64,000 nt of DNA from positions 62,001 through 126,000 of the forward strand of contig JAUIRK010000121.1 in assembly GCA_030549495.1 (NCBI GenBank), in the 5' to 3' direction. This document shows positions 22,801-35,394 of this stretch, in pieces. Below the pieces are notes generated by a model that made no database searches, was not told the origin of the DNA, and was given only the letters and a program-made list of their open reading frames with translations. The position numbers and the translations under genes are program-made. Position 1 is the stretch's first letter, and the number at the start of each line of letters is the position of its first letter. The DNA is from Nectonema munidae (taxonomy: Eukaryota; Nematomorpha; Nectonematoida; Nectonematidae).

Positions 22801-24563
22801 TCTCAATTTTTGACAAGAAATTATTTATAAATTATCTATCAAACTTCTTCACAAAAAGTATCGAGTATATATAAATTGAAACTTGCAATTATTACACTGA
22901 AATATATTTATACCGCATTACTTGTCAAACACTTTAAAATTTTTTTAGCTTATTCATTTTTATCCGAATAAACAACCGTGTGTTCTATTACCAAGTGTTG
23001 CTAATGTAATAATAAATGAATCTGTGTACATCTTTGTTTCCCTTGACATCTTTTTCCACGTTTAACGCATAATTATATGCTATGAAATGTCAGCCATTTT
23101 ATTTTGGTTTGTATCCTCGAGAAGCTTTGGTATGGACCCTCAAACAAACTCCTATTTCTTTTATTTTGCTAATCAATTTACGATTACACCCTGATTTGAA
23201 TTGTAATTCCTTTTCTTTGCTGTTCAATCTTTGAAAGAAAATTTTCTTCTCCTTCTTCACGTATAGTTGAAGAAATACCCTTACCTTGTTGAAATATAAA
23301 ACAATTTTCTTAAACTTAGATTTCAATAAGTTTAAATCAATCTTCAAAATTCATATTTAACGTGTTTTCAATATTTTGTTTTTATAAATTTAAGTTAAAT
23401 TGTCTATAACTCAGGCAGTTGGATTGAGTGCCCACGCTTGTTGGCCTAGACAAAGTATGCTGTATCAGAAAATATAATAGCATAAGTGCATATAGTTGAC
23501 ACGGATTGATAAAATTATTAAATAAAATCCCTTACCTCACACCAACTTCTCTTACTTTCAATTCTTACATAAACTCAATTAACTCATGAATTAATTAAAC
23601 CTTTGTTAATTTATTACACAATTTTGAATTTTAAAACTATTTTTAATCTTTAATTTATAAATATATCAAGTGCCTATAAGTAAACATTTTCTATAGTTTC
23701 CCTCAATTAAATATTTTTATTGATATTTTTGACTAAAAAATATTCTAGTGTGCTCAATTGGCTAGGATAGGGTTTTTCCGCGAAAAGATTTCATTTTGGA
23801 ACTTTTAATTTTTAATATTTTTTAAAATAAAAATCAATCGAGCGAATAATTAAGATTTTTTATTTTTTTGTGTGAATAAAGTTTTTTTTGAAAATGAGAG
23901 ATGTATTGATTTATTCAGTAAACCACACTAATATAATGTAGTTTTTACTCTATTATGATTAGCAAACCTCACTAATGTTAGCAATTATGTTTAATGGTTT
24001 CATTAGTATCGCGCTGCACTTACTATTTTAATTAGTAAATCTCAATAAGGTCTACATTCTTCTACCAACTTGATGAATACTACTTACTTCAACATTAGTA
24101 GTGTTAACTAACACATTAGTGGAATTATGGACAGTAGCGTTTACTTTATAAGTTAGTGAGTGTAACTAACCTATGTTTTCAGTGATAATTCATCTCAAAT
24201 GACCTACGTAAAACTTATACTCTTATTGAATTAGAGTAGATGAAGTAAATACAAAAGTGGTATAACAACGTGTTATGAAGTCCACAGAAACTTTTGATTG
24301 AAAATACCTGATTTAATAGTTTTATTTTGTTGCGGACTCGTTTTTCGTGTCATGATTTTATTTAAAGCTGAATTGTCGGTGCGCGGAATATATTTATGAT
24401 TGCTTTCCCTACCCTTATTTTCAGGTGTTTATTTATGAAAATATTAAATCTTACTTGCCGAAGAGCAACAGTAGATGTAAGGAGTAGTGATCATGAGAAA
24501 AATTTAGATCAAATCAATAGAATTTGAGTTGAATGAAGAATCCATAGAACAGTTTCATTAGAG
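22801..24563. other. Spacer with a worn repeat at about 23910-24185
   Basis: Between 23910 and 24185 a roughly 20-bp phrase of the type attagcaaacctcactaatg recurs (near 23917, 23957 and 24029), with tagtgttaactaacacattag near 24097. The stretch ends in ttttcagtg, as do the R-family segments. This resembles subterminal repeats of a CACTA-like element, but the other terminus was not found. Nothing else is recognised. Confidence 0.35.
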
Positions 24564-24893
24564 TATAGAGGTTCACCAAAGTACAGCCCACAGACGAGAT
24601 CCGGCCCGTGGAAGTAAGTTTGTGCGGCCCACAAGCCAAATTTTGACATCCATAGGTTGTATAAAATAATTATTATATATTGTGTTCATTTCAACTTTTT
24701 ATGTATCCTGCCTGAGTGTATAAACTTTGTTACATCTATACGGAAAACATCGAAACGTTTCTTTATTTTGTTTTAAACAAGTAGTAATAGGAATTTCATA
24801 ATGCCTGTGTTTTTTAACTTTTCAATTATCCAGTCCGCGTTTTTTAAATTTTCGGTAATCCTAGCCGCTTCAAGGAAAGTTTGGCGACCCCTG
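24564..24893. mobile_element. hAT MITE, 330 bp, perfect 8-bp target duplication
   Basis: cattagag flanks both ends exactly (24556-24563 and 24894-24901). The right terminus, complemented, is CAGGGGTCGCCAAACTTT. The left end is a worn version (tatagaggttcaccaaag). Near the left end the phrase gagatccggcccg is typical of this MITE class. Non-coding. Confidence 0.8.
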
Positions 24894-25546
24894 CATTAGA
24901 GGATAACTTGATTTTCCATATCAAAGAATTCCAAAAGATTTTATTTTATCGTCTCAAATATGATGTCAAAAAATTGATTATCATTAAATATGCTATATTC
25001 AATCCTGTGGAAAAATTATTCGGTATTCTCCTCTATCTTGTGATTACTATCACTTTTATCGATTAAAAAAGGTAAAAATTATATTTATATTTCCTTTTTA
25101 TATAATGAATTATTATCAACACCCTTTTTACCCTAATGCCTATATATTGACCCCATAAAAGTAAGAAGGCTTGTGTATCTCAGATCTATATACCATGTGT
25201 GGCAACATATTTGCGGTCATCGCCCACTTCCTGGCAGAAAAATACCCATCATTCACGGCGCCAAGTGTATACGTATATTGATATTAATTTTTTGTTTCAA
25301 GTTTTTTCGCATTGCTTCTGTCATAAGTTTTAATTTAATTTTTTTAGCTTATTTAAAGTATGTTTAACAAATTTGCTTGCACCCCGATAATGCATTCGAT
25401 TACGTTTTTTTAATTTTGTAAGTTCATACAATGTCTCCCTTCTCATATACTTTAAAATTAATTAATATAGTTTCAAAAAAGATGAATTCTACAAAGTATT
25501 ATACTAATTTTCCTGCAATCTAATGTCACACTCTAATATATTAGAT

Positions 25547-26129
25547 CAGGTTTCTTCAACTAAGAACCTATGGCGAGTGGCGGATCCAAGGGGGGAGGCC
25601 TCATGGGCCTAGCCCCCCCCCCCCTCCCCTATGAAAAATGGCTTCGAAAATTACCCTTACAAATGTATACCCTTACATGTATAAAAAATAAATTTTTGCA
25701 ATTTATTCATGGCAAAATAATGTTAAAAATATGAAAATATAGGTATACTTAGTGATTCTAAAACACATAATACAGCTGTCGTATTCTCTGAAGACTTTTA
25801 GTAAAATTGCAAAAAAATTAAATAGATTTCGACCCCCCCCCCTATAAGAAATTTCTGGATCCGCCACTGCCCATGGCCCATTTTGAGATGGACCCATTAC
25901 TTTCCATCACACTTCAAAGGTTAAAAGTTTTTGCATTGAAGGAAAACAAAAACAAATATCCTTTAATATAGTTATATTTGAATATATTTTGGTATCGATT
26001 ACAAAAAAATAAATTATTGTGATTGTTCTATTATATTATATCATTATACCCTTAAATAAAATTTTTAGGACCTAAAGTTAATTTCAATAAAATTTTGGGC
26101 CCACATGTAAAAAAGTTTGAAGAACTCTG
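25547..26129. mobile_element. hAT MITE (outer), 583 bp with a nested insertion
   Basis: tattagat flanks both ends exactly (25539-25546 and 26130-26137). The termini are CAGGTTTCTTCAACT and the complement of agtttgaagaactctg (CAGAGTTCTTCAAACT). Removing the inner element leaves about 280 bp. Non-coding. Confidence 0.85.
25575..25869. mobile_element. hAT MITE (inner), GGCGGATCCA family copy 1
   Basis: The termini gagtggcggatcca and tggatccgccactg are inverted. The flanks cctatggc (25567-25574) and cccatggc (25870-25877) match at 7 of 8. It is inserted 28 bp inside the outer MITE. Both subterminal zones carry long C/G runs. It is the same family as 31084-31345. Confidence 0.85.
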
Positions 26130-26137
26130 TATTAGAT

Positions 26138-28179
26138 TATTATAGATTATTCTACGATATCTAGGGCCACTCACCAGTAGGAGTTATCGCCCAGCGATAG
26201 AGCCCGTACTCTAGGTAATTACTTGCTTAATTTGGTGGTTTAATTAAAAAATAAACAGGTTAAATAATCACTAGTTATGCCCGGTAGCTAGTGTTGCTCA
26301 TATAAATTAAATAAAATGTCAAATAAATGGGTTCGATTGTAGAGTAATTTCATTGGCTAAAACCAATTCAAAAATTTATCCAAATTCATTATTCAAATTT
26401 TTTTATCCAATTAGTACAAGGAGTTTGCGTACTCATTATACATATCATAACTTTTTAAATATATAATATAGATTAACTTGTAAATTTAATAATATGTATA
26501 AAAGGCATAATCTATAACACAAATAAAGGACGTTGTTTAAAAATTTAGTGAGATGACGAATCTACACGTTTGATTGGTCTACACCCAAATTCCATTCAAG
26601 ATCAGATATTCATTAGAAAGAGGGATGAAATATAAAGTGTTACCATCAAGAACTTTGAATAGAAAAGAGAGGGAGAAAGTTGACATCTTAAAATATAGAG
26701 GGGAGAATTTGAAAGAACTTAATTAACAACATCATCACGATCTTCTTCAGCATCCAACATCATAAACTACTCCTCTTCATCACCCTGTGCCAGCACGATT
26801 AGTGCTGTTATAAGACAAAAAAGTTTGTGAGTATTTTGTTTAAGCATTTAAATATAATCGACGTGAAATATTCGATAATCAATTTTTAGTTATTAGTATT
26901 ATCTGATGCTCTTCCAGCTATTGTCTCTCTTCATTAATTTACAATATTAGCATCTCTTCAAATCTCTGAACTGACCTGCGCTAAACACTTTATCATTTTT
27001 CAGATAGTGTAGAGTAATATTTATCTTGATCATTTATATGTTCCATCTTCTTACCGAATTATTCTCTCTTTATATTAACAATATTTAGAGTATTTGCCGT
27101 GCTAACACAGCTTCTCTTGTTAATAACACACACTCACACATATAATAATTAGCAATTTGATTCTGATTGATATTTATCAGTTAATAAGAAATTTGAACAA
27201 AATAAGCTTTCTCCTCACTCTGCCTTTCCTCAAAACTTCTTCATTCACTCGCCATGTTCCAGCGCTGGCCTCTTCGCTATGAAATTCAAAATTTCAAAGA
27301 GTAAGAACTTTCAATTTAAATTTCGCATTGCGCCCTCATTATGGAACCCCACCAAGAGAGTTTTAAAATTTCAAAAACCTTGCATATCTTTTCAACCTTC
27401 TGTCCAAGGCCGTAGACAGAGTGGGTCTAAGCGGTTTGATCGATTTCATCCCAGAAAAAGCAGGAGAGATTAAGTGATTTAATATAAAATTACCTTAAAA
27501 GCAAGAAATTTCTGCTTTCGTTAAAACAGAAAATGAGATGAAATGGGTTAAGCTTACCAAAAAGTAGTAAACACTTCTTAAAAAATTTAGCTTTCTGCAA
27601 AACATTACAACATTTGATAAAATAGAAATAAACGTTTTGAGTGATGAAATCCTTTTTCCTTCATCCAAAACTTCAGAAGCAGGCACTTCTAACACTATCC
27701 CGATAAAAAGATCTCTAGGAAAGTATGTTTATTTGCTATTAAAAATAGTGATCTTTTAACGAATATAACTAGTGGCGTAACTAGCACAAGCAATGTTTCC
27801 CGATTCAGCAGAAATTTAGATGTTCTTATAACCTTTCAAAACGCTAATAACTGAATAATACAGGAATATGGGTATGCAAAAAATGAGAAGATAAACTACT
27901 GAAGAAAACATTATAACATTCTTGGAAATTTGTATTGAATTATAACTTTTTCAAAAAAAAATTTTAGGTAAAAAAATTTTGTCAAGACGCATTGCTTTGA
28001 GGCATTATATATTTTTGAGCATTTAGTTAGTTTTAATATAATATTGTGAATTAAGATAATTCCCGTTTTTACTTCGATGGTCCACTCGTGTTTTATAGAT
28101 CCCCTGAAATAAAGTCTGAAAACAAACGGCTTTACATAAATGTTTTTTTTTAACCAATTCTTTTTAAACCTTTTTTCAA
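26138..28179. other. Spacer with unpaired hAT-like ends
   Basis: At about 27407 ggccgtagacagagtggg and at about 27773 agtggcgtaactagcac look like hAT termini of the kind CAGTGGCGTA, but both point the same way and neither has a visible partner. A short basic frame at 27279-27473 has no recognisable domain. The stretch near 26730-26830 is less AT-rich, without a call. Confidence 0.35.
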
Positions 28180-30240
28180 CATTTTTTGAAAAATGTTTTT
28201 TCGTGTTCGTTTCGTTTGAAAAAAGTGTTCAAATGTTGTGTGGGTTCTGCCTTCTGTTTTTGTGTTTTTGAATTTTGCCTCTTTCTTAGAATTTTCAGTT
28301 TGGGTTTTTTGGTGTTGGTTTTGCTTCTCTCTTCTTTCTTCATTTTTCTAAGGTTGTTCGCCGTTGCCTATAAAAAATTTTGTTTTTCTAACAGTTGAAT
28401 AACATAAAAAGGTCATGAAATTTGTTTGTGAATATTTTATATCCTTCCTCGAACTATCTTGGTCCTTAGCTTCAGCCATACTAACAAAAAATTGAAATCA
28501 TTAAAATTAGCCAAAAAAACAGAGATATTTATAAAAAATCATAGTAGAAGTTTTTTTTTATATTATTCAATTAAAGAAGTGTAGTTTCCTCAACAAATTT
28601 GTCGATTCTTTGTAATTTCTCTTTATTTGTAGTTTGTTTTTTATGTATTGATTTAAAAAAGAAAAATTTATTATCTATACTATATAGTTTTTTCTGGTCT
28701 TAAGATTTGTTTTATTTGTTGTTAAGTTTGTTCGTGTTCTAGTTGTTAATTGTGTGTTCTAGTCTGTTAAGATTTGTTGTGTTCTAGTTGTTAAGATGTT
28801 GGTATGTGTTCTAGTTCCTATAAGATATTGTCTTATTGGTTGTTGTTTGTTGTGAAGTATTGTATGTTTAGTGTTCTCAAAGATTGGTAGTGATTATAGT
28901 CTTAGGAGTAAAGTTTATTGTAAAATTTAGTAGTAAAATATTAGTAGTAAAATATTAGTAGTAAATTTAGTTAAAGTATTATATATAGTATTTGTCCTGT
29001 AATATTAGTACCTCTATAGTCGTTTATTCCGAATATCTCCTTAGTAGGTAAAGTTTATAGGATTTAGTAGTAATTAAAATAGTAGAATCTATTTATTTAA
29101 ATTAAAAATAGATTGTATAATTATAGAATTATTGATTTTTAAAAATATATAATAAATTATATGTATTTATTAAATTAAAATTTAAAGTAGAAGATATTAT
29201 TTAATAAAAAATATTTAAATTATTGAAATTCTTATATAAAAATAAAATATAGGTTTGAAAAAAATTTATAAATAAATATTTAGTTTAGAATTATTTGAAA
29301 AATAAAATTTATAAAATAATTTAGTTTTAAAGAAATTTATAAAATTTAGTTATTTAAAAATATAATAGTATATTTTTAGAAATTATAAAATTTATAAAAA
29401 TTTATAAAAATTTTTTTATTAAAAATAGAGTTTAAAATATAAATTTATTATTTTTGAGAAGAATAAATAAAATAGATTATTTATTTTATTGGAATTAAAA
29501 TTTTTTATAAATAATTTTTTGATTAAATATATTTTTTTGAAATTTTTGATAAAAGATTTAATGTAAAATAAAGTTATATTGTTATTAGAATGTAAGAGGT
29601 TTAAAAATATATAAAATTGATTTTTTGAATTATATGTGAAGTTAATTTTGAGGGTTTGAAAGGGTGAAAATCGAAATTTAAAATAAAATAAAAATTTTAA
29701 AATATTCTGATAGAGTTTGATAGTGATTCAAATATTAATTTGTTTGAAATAAATGAATGATTTTTTAATTTTTTTAGGTAAATTTGAATTTTTGTCATTT
29801 TATAAGTTAGGGTAAAAATAGAGTAAAATTTAAATTTTTTGATTGTAAAAAAAAAAAAGATCTTTTTAGATTTTAGTATTAATTGATAGTTATTTTTATT
29901 TGAGATGTGTTGTAATAAAGTGTTTATATTTTAAAAATTGATATTTGAGATGTAATGAGATAGTCTAATGTATAAAAATAATTTGTATTTTAATGAATCT
30001 ATTGTTATATGGAAAATTTAAATGATAAGTTTAATTTTTTGTTTAAACTCTAAAAAAAGAATAGTTGGAAATTTTATATGGTGTTTAGGATTATGAATAA
30101 TTTTTAAATAAAAATTCTAAATTAATATAATATGTTTAAATGTAAATATTTTCCTTTAATGTGTTTTTAGGTGTAAAGTGTTTAGGTTTTAAAATTATTA
30201 AAAAAAAATAAAAAATAATAGTGTTAAATTAAAATTTAAT
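28180..30240. other. Strand-asymmetric, C-depleted tract
   Basis: From 29041 to 30240 I count by hand about 14 C against about 138 G on the plus strand, with GC near 13 percent. The skew begins more mildly near 28180, where the DNA is G- and T-rich. Within it gtgttctag recurs four times at 28734-28813, spaced 19-26 bp apart, and tagtagtaaaata recurs at 28930-28975. No coding frame or RNA gene is recognised. Confidence 0.7.
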
Positions 30241-31075
30241 GTATGTAAAAAATTTATTCTAAGAACAAAATAAAGTTTTACATCCATTTTATAAAAATCT
30301 TTTAATTGCTTTATTTTTACCTTGTTTAACTTTTTTGTTGGCGTCGTTGACAACCCAGTTTAAATGTTATTAACTATAAAAAATAACTATTGCTTTTTAA
30401 AGAAAATCTTAGTCTGTAATTGAAGTACGTTTTTAGTTATCAAAAATTTTCATTTAAAGCTAACTTCAAGTAAATGAGGACATTTTTTTAAAGTTCAAGA
30501 CATTTCTAAAATAAAAAGCTTCTTCCTAAAATATAAATACTGAATTTTAGGGAAAAACTGTAGGAAAAAATGAAGTAAATTAAAGAAATGCTATAGACTA
30601 TAGATAGAGTATAGTATAAGTATCGTGTACCTTTGAATATAAGTCGAGATTATTTTCATTGAAATCCAACATGAAATTACTGCGTGAAATTATAGTCAAG
30701 ACAGTCATGATTAGAGAAAATACTTGCCTCTAGACAAAAATTGTATCGCGACGGGTATGTTCTCTAAAGAGCTTTTGATGTCACACGTGATTACGAGTTG
30801 CATTTGCCATAATTATAATGAAAAAAAAATGAAACTATTAAGTATTTTTGGACCCACGTTATAAAACCTCTAATTTCTTGTCTCAATATAAATATAGAAA
30901 ATAAGCCGTTCACATATGTGCTTTTTATTTATTTTATTGTGCCTGTTGCAATTAGCGAGTAAGCCGATTCTGAAAATTTGATTGTGAATACCTTACTTTT
31001 CAGTTCGACATATATTGGAATTGATCAAATTTCTGGATAATTTGTTTTAAATTAATCTTCGTCTTATACTCAAAT
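30241..31075. other. AT-rich spacer
   Basis: Nothing recognised. The strand skew of the preceding tract ends near 30260, where C becomes common again. Confidence 0.35.
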
Positions 31076-31083
31076 ATTCAAGG

Positions 31084-31345
31084 CAGTGTCGGATCAAAGG
31101 GGGGGGGGGGCTCATGGGCCTGGGCCCCCTTATGAAAAATGGTTTCGAAAATTACCCTTACTAATTTAGCTTTTTCTTAAAACAATACTTGTTGGTAGTT
31201 GATTACGTTTATATCAACGATATGACAAGTCGAATTCTAAAAGACATAATACAGCTGCCATATTCTCTGAAGACTTTTAGCAAAATTGCAAAAAATTTAA
31301 ATATATTTCGGCCCCCCCTATGAGAAATTTATGGATCCGCCACTG
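31084..31345. mobile_element. hAT MITE, GGCGGATCCA family copy 2, 262 bp
   Basis: Exact 8-bp flanks attcaagg (31076-31083 and 31346-31353). The termini are cagtgtcggatca and tggatccgccactg. The interior matches the copy at 25575 (gaaaattacccttac, catattctctgaagactttt). Non-coding. Confidence 0.92.
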
Positions 31346-31353
31346 ATTCAAGG

Positions 31354-32882
31354 ATATTAAGTATAAAACCTTCGTGACAAATGCCTTTTTAAGATTCAAA
31401 AGAGATGAACTTTGGCCTGGCCATTAACATTTTTCGTAACAGGAGTCCAAAAGGTCAGCGAAGTATTATGTGTTAGTAGAGCATTTTCTAGGTTAAAAAT
31501 GCTAACAGATCTTGCTTTGTGTTCCTCTTATCAAACTACCAAGACTGAACATCTTCATTTTTCATAAACCTGGCTGATGCACATGTGGTTACTGTTAGCT
31601 TCTAGGTCATTGATCTTGCTGCTTTCTTGCTATCTTTACGTACATTTATTTAAAGCTTTGCGGCATTGGTTTTGGAAAATTAAGGATCTGGTTTTCTTTT
31701 TGAATGAATATTATTTAAATGGACGCTTAATATTTCCTTGGTCACGCTCTTTTATAGAAGTGCTCATGAAAGCTGAATTTTATTGTGCATCGCTTTCAAA
31801 TCTTCTCTGAAACTAAGATAGGACTTAAATAATGAGTTATAACTATGGGAGTTAAAAGATAATAAAGTCAACTTTGAATTCTAAAATAGTCTTTATTTAT
31901 AAAGTTTGTGTCAAAGGTCAAAAAAAGTCAACTTTTTATTGATATGTTACGTTTTTTTAATACTCCATTATTTGTAAGTAATCCTGTTTTTGTAAAAAAT
32001 TTTACAAGTTAACAATCAAAGAACACGTTTTAAACAATTTTGGAGTTGCTTTTATTTACTGAATAAAGAGTTACTAAATTAACTAAAAAATATATTTCAT
32101 TTTTATAATTATTTGACAGTTCATTTTTAATATAGAAATAAATTTTGAATCATCCATTCCTTGCACATAAATAAAATAATTGAAAAATGTAATATTCGAA
32201 TCTTACAATGAAAGATGCGTTTGATTTATATAGAAATATCGAATTTGAAGATACTCTATGTGGTATAAATAAGGAAAATATGAAAAAAAGAATATATCTC
32301 TTTTTAGCACAGGCAACAGACAAAGGAAAGAGAAATTGCAGTGATTTAAAAAGATTTTGTCGAAGCGCCCTTTCAAAAGAGAATACTTAATAATATTACA
32401 TGTTATCTTACAATAATAATAATATTAATAATAATTGACGAATTGATTTTTAGGTCAATTTTTTACAAATGAAGTCAACATTTACAGGTCGTTAGGCCAA
32501 TTTTGAAGGATTTATAAGAAAATGCCCGTAGTTATAATTTTTTTTTAGCAACCAACATCCATCCATGTTTTTAGCTTTTTTTAAATTTTTAATCAGATCG
32601 TCGTAGTGAAGTTACTTAAAAACATATTAGGACCTAAAAAATCAATTTTAATAAAAAAATTTGAAAGTGCGTTTTGTGATAAATGACTTCCAATGTAAAC
32701 AAAATATTCAAGATATCTAACTTTCTTACACCGAGATGCATTCTATCTAACCATGTATAATAGAAGAACATTGATGAACACTGAAGCGGTTAAAAGTTTG
32801 TGGAGTTGTTTTTGAATTTTTTCAGTTTTTTTGCCGAGTAGTTGATTAACTTAAATCTTTATTTCAGAATATCTATTACACA
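31354..32882. other. Spacer with a possible transposase scrap
   Basis: A plus frame near 31466-31565 reads VSRAFSRLKMLTDLALCSSY, which faintly resembles a hAT dimerisation segment. There are ATA/ATT simple repeats at about 32410-32440. Nothing else could be supported. Confidence 0.25.
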
Positions 32883-33367
32883 CAGCCACGTAGCCAGCTA
32901 TGGGGCAATTGGGGCAGGGCCCCTCTAATTCTAAGCTATGGGTCCCACCATTAAAAATTGAAATTTACAAATTACAATGAAATAATGAATTAATTTTTAA
33001 CAATGGGCTTATACAAACAATATAAAGCAAATAAAATGAAAATATAGAAAAATTATTATTGATATCATTGACGGTAGCGATCAAACACTTAACTTTATTA
33101 AGATGGGCCTTCTACCTGTAATAAGAAAGCAGATTTATAATAAAAATTGCTCTTTGCTATGAGAAACGAAGATAAGAAATATTAACCATGATAAAATCTA
33201 AAACACAAAGAATAGGACACAGGTAGAGATAGGAGCTTATAAACACAAAGAGGAGAATTGTTATAAGCAGCATTTGATGCTTTAATTTTAGACAAAGCAA
33301 ATAAGTATGCATGTATATTAGTGCTCCATTTGGCCGCTCCAAATATAAATTTCTGGCTACGTTACTG
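32883..33367. mobile_element. hAT MITE, 485 bp, perfect 8-bp target duplication
   Basis: attacaca flanks both ends (32875-32882 and 33368-33375). The termini are CAGCCACGTAGCCAGC and the complement of tctggctacgttactg (CAGTAACGTAGCCAGA). The subterminal phrase ggggcagggcccctc is typical of such elements. Non-coding. Confidence 0.9.
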
Positions 33368-33585
33368 ATTACACATATGTTTCTGCTACACACTTTTCTT
33401 TCTTTGATAATAATCATAAATATTCTTTGAAAACTGGATTAACATTGACATGGCCTTTATTGTAATTTCATTATGTGCTCTATGAGAATAGTTCCAATAC
33501 AACAGAGCGCCTGTCACTTCCTACACTAATTTTACTCCATTGCTTGTCATGGCCAGCAAGGCTGAAACAATCAATAGGATCTTAA

Positions 33586-33715
33586 CCGGTTATGGACCAT
33601 AGTCGACATATGTCGACTTTACAAAAATGTGAATCGTCTGCGTTTATTAATGCTTTTTAATACAAATCTTCTGCTTTATACTAGAGATCGATTGATTATT
33701 CTGGTCGTTAACGGT
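33586..33715. mobile_element. piggyBac-like MITE, copy 2, second subfamily
   Basis: TTAA at 33582-33585 and 33716-33719. The termini are CCGGTTATGGACCA and the complement of tggtcgttaacgg. The interior aligns with the complement of 59950-60056 (aatcttctgctttat, attaatgctttttaatacaa). Near the left end is a perfect 18-bp palindrome, agtcgacatatgtcgact (33601-33618), absent from the other copy. Confidence 0.8.
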
Positions 33716-33719
33716 TTAA

Positions 33720-35245
33720 TCTATACTTAAAATCATAGGAGCCCTTGCGATCCTAATATACCAGCTCTAGGGAAACGTAGACCACATGGAGGTGTGGACA
33801 TAAGGAACGCCGTCCTAGAAAACTACTATCGATACATCGGTGTTGCTGATTCGGATCGGATAGTAAGGGATATAATTGGGTGCAACATCATCCAATCAAA
33901 ATAAGTTGATGAATGTGTGAAGTTGACGAGCTTCATTCGATTTTCCAATGCCTGAGAAGCATGCATTTCTTCTTTTAAATATTTTCATTTATTTACATAT
34001 AGATATGGGATTTATTATGATAAAGAAGAAGGAAGGCAAATAGATTTATTTGTATAATTATAAAAATGAAATAAAAGTAGGAAAAACGCTTTATTGAGAC
34101 ATATTTTTAATTATAATCAGCACGGGAGGGGGTGTTAAATTAATTAGTCTTTAACTACGTCATAACATAGTAGAGTGATTAAAAATACAAACCATGACTA
34201 TGCACAGGTCATTTTCGCGTATCGACTTGAGATATTATAATTATGATATGGAGGGTTGATTCAAAATACATTTTAATGAATTCAATTTATCATATAATTG
34301 ACGTGTTGGAGATGATAAATATGTATATTTGATTGAAAATAGAGAGTCGTTTATTGGAAGTAGTGTACTATCACTAATAAAACTAAAAGAAACATTGCTA
34401 TATCCAACTTTGAAAAACCAGCAAGTATTCACTTATTTTCTAATGTATATATATTTGAATAATTTTCTATAAAGTAAAATATTTTTTGAATAAATATTTA
34501 AAATTTAGCATTTTTTCAAAAAATAAAGGCCAAAATTATATACTATTTTTTAAAAAAAAAAATTGAATTAAATAATTTTAGTTTTGTATATACTTTTTCC
34601 CCCTGTGCAAAGCACAGTGTTTTCTAAACTTTGAGGGGGGAGGGGGAAAGTGAACTTTATTAAAAAGATAAGACACAAAGGAGAAAAGGTACACCCACAA
34701 GGATATATGTTTTTACATGGGTTAATTTTAGCCAATTTTTTAGGGTGAGTAAACATATGGAGTTGAAAATAAATGTTTATTTAACTCTCAAAAATAATTG
34801 ATAATAATTCTAGGATTATACTATATTCGTATATGCTTTTCATGTTTTGGCAAAGTGTTACAATGTTTTATTATGATAAATTCGTTGCTTCTTTTTGGAA
34901 GAAAATTCTAATCATAAATCTTTTAAGATAAAATAATTTATTAATAAGTGGATCATTCCCAAAAATAAATTTGATAAAAAAACAAAATGTCAAACGATCA
35001 TGTTTGAAGATTGTCAACCATTAACTCTGATTATTATTATTATTGGGGTATTAGTTAAAATAAAAGTTAACATTAATTTTTAAACGGTTCATTTCTATTT
35101 TCGCTTGATGAAGAAATTAAATGAAAAAATTTTTTTATTTTATTTTAATGTATTTGTGAAAGTTGTTCTATTAGAAAAATGAGTTTTTCAACACTAGAAG
35201 GACCAGCTATGCATCGTTATATCTTTTATTCCGATCTTGTATTTG
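33720..35245. other. Spacer with a short open frame and an unpaired hAT-like end
   Basis: An open plus frame at about 33730-33903 includes RRPHGGVDIRNAVLENYYRY. Its codons look protein-like but I do not recognise it. At 34612 cagtgttttctaaactttga followed by a G run looks like a hAT left terminus with no partner seen. The rest is AT-rich. Confidence 0.3.
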
Positions 35246-35394
35246 TGGGTGTGAGAGTAAGGTTCGTTAGATGCTGGGTTTCGATAACTCAAGATTTTGA
35301 GTTCGATTCCCCATTAAGCCTACTTTACTCATAGTTTGATAAAAACGGCGCATTGTGCGGTCTCGATGAAAACATCACACGGCACCTTTGCTTT
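35246..35394 (+). mobile_element. tRNA-derived SINE, copy 2
   Basis: It aligns along its length with the copy at 7702 and the inverted copy at 40388: gtaaggttcgttagat, gttcgattcccc as a worn B box (near 35311), tcatagtttgata, tctcgatgaaaaca and ggcaccttt. More diverged than copy 3. Confidence 0.8.

Noticed and set aside
26160-26215. tRNA-like phrase (agcgatagagcccgtactctagg)
   Set aside because: There is no B box at the right distance and no cloverleaf could be drawn.
28186-28398. A 70-codon hydrophobic plus frame
   Set aside because: It is an outcome of T- and G-rich composition at the start of the C-poor tract, with no domain.
28180-30240. Nuclear mitochondrial insertion as the cause of the strand skew
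   Set aside because: No mitochondrial protein, rRNA or tRNA phrase is visible in any frame of the tract.
33157-33417. An 86-codon minus frame
   Set aside because: It lies mostly inside the non-coding hAT MITE at 32883-33367 and crosses its boundary.
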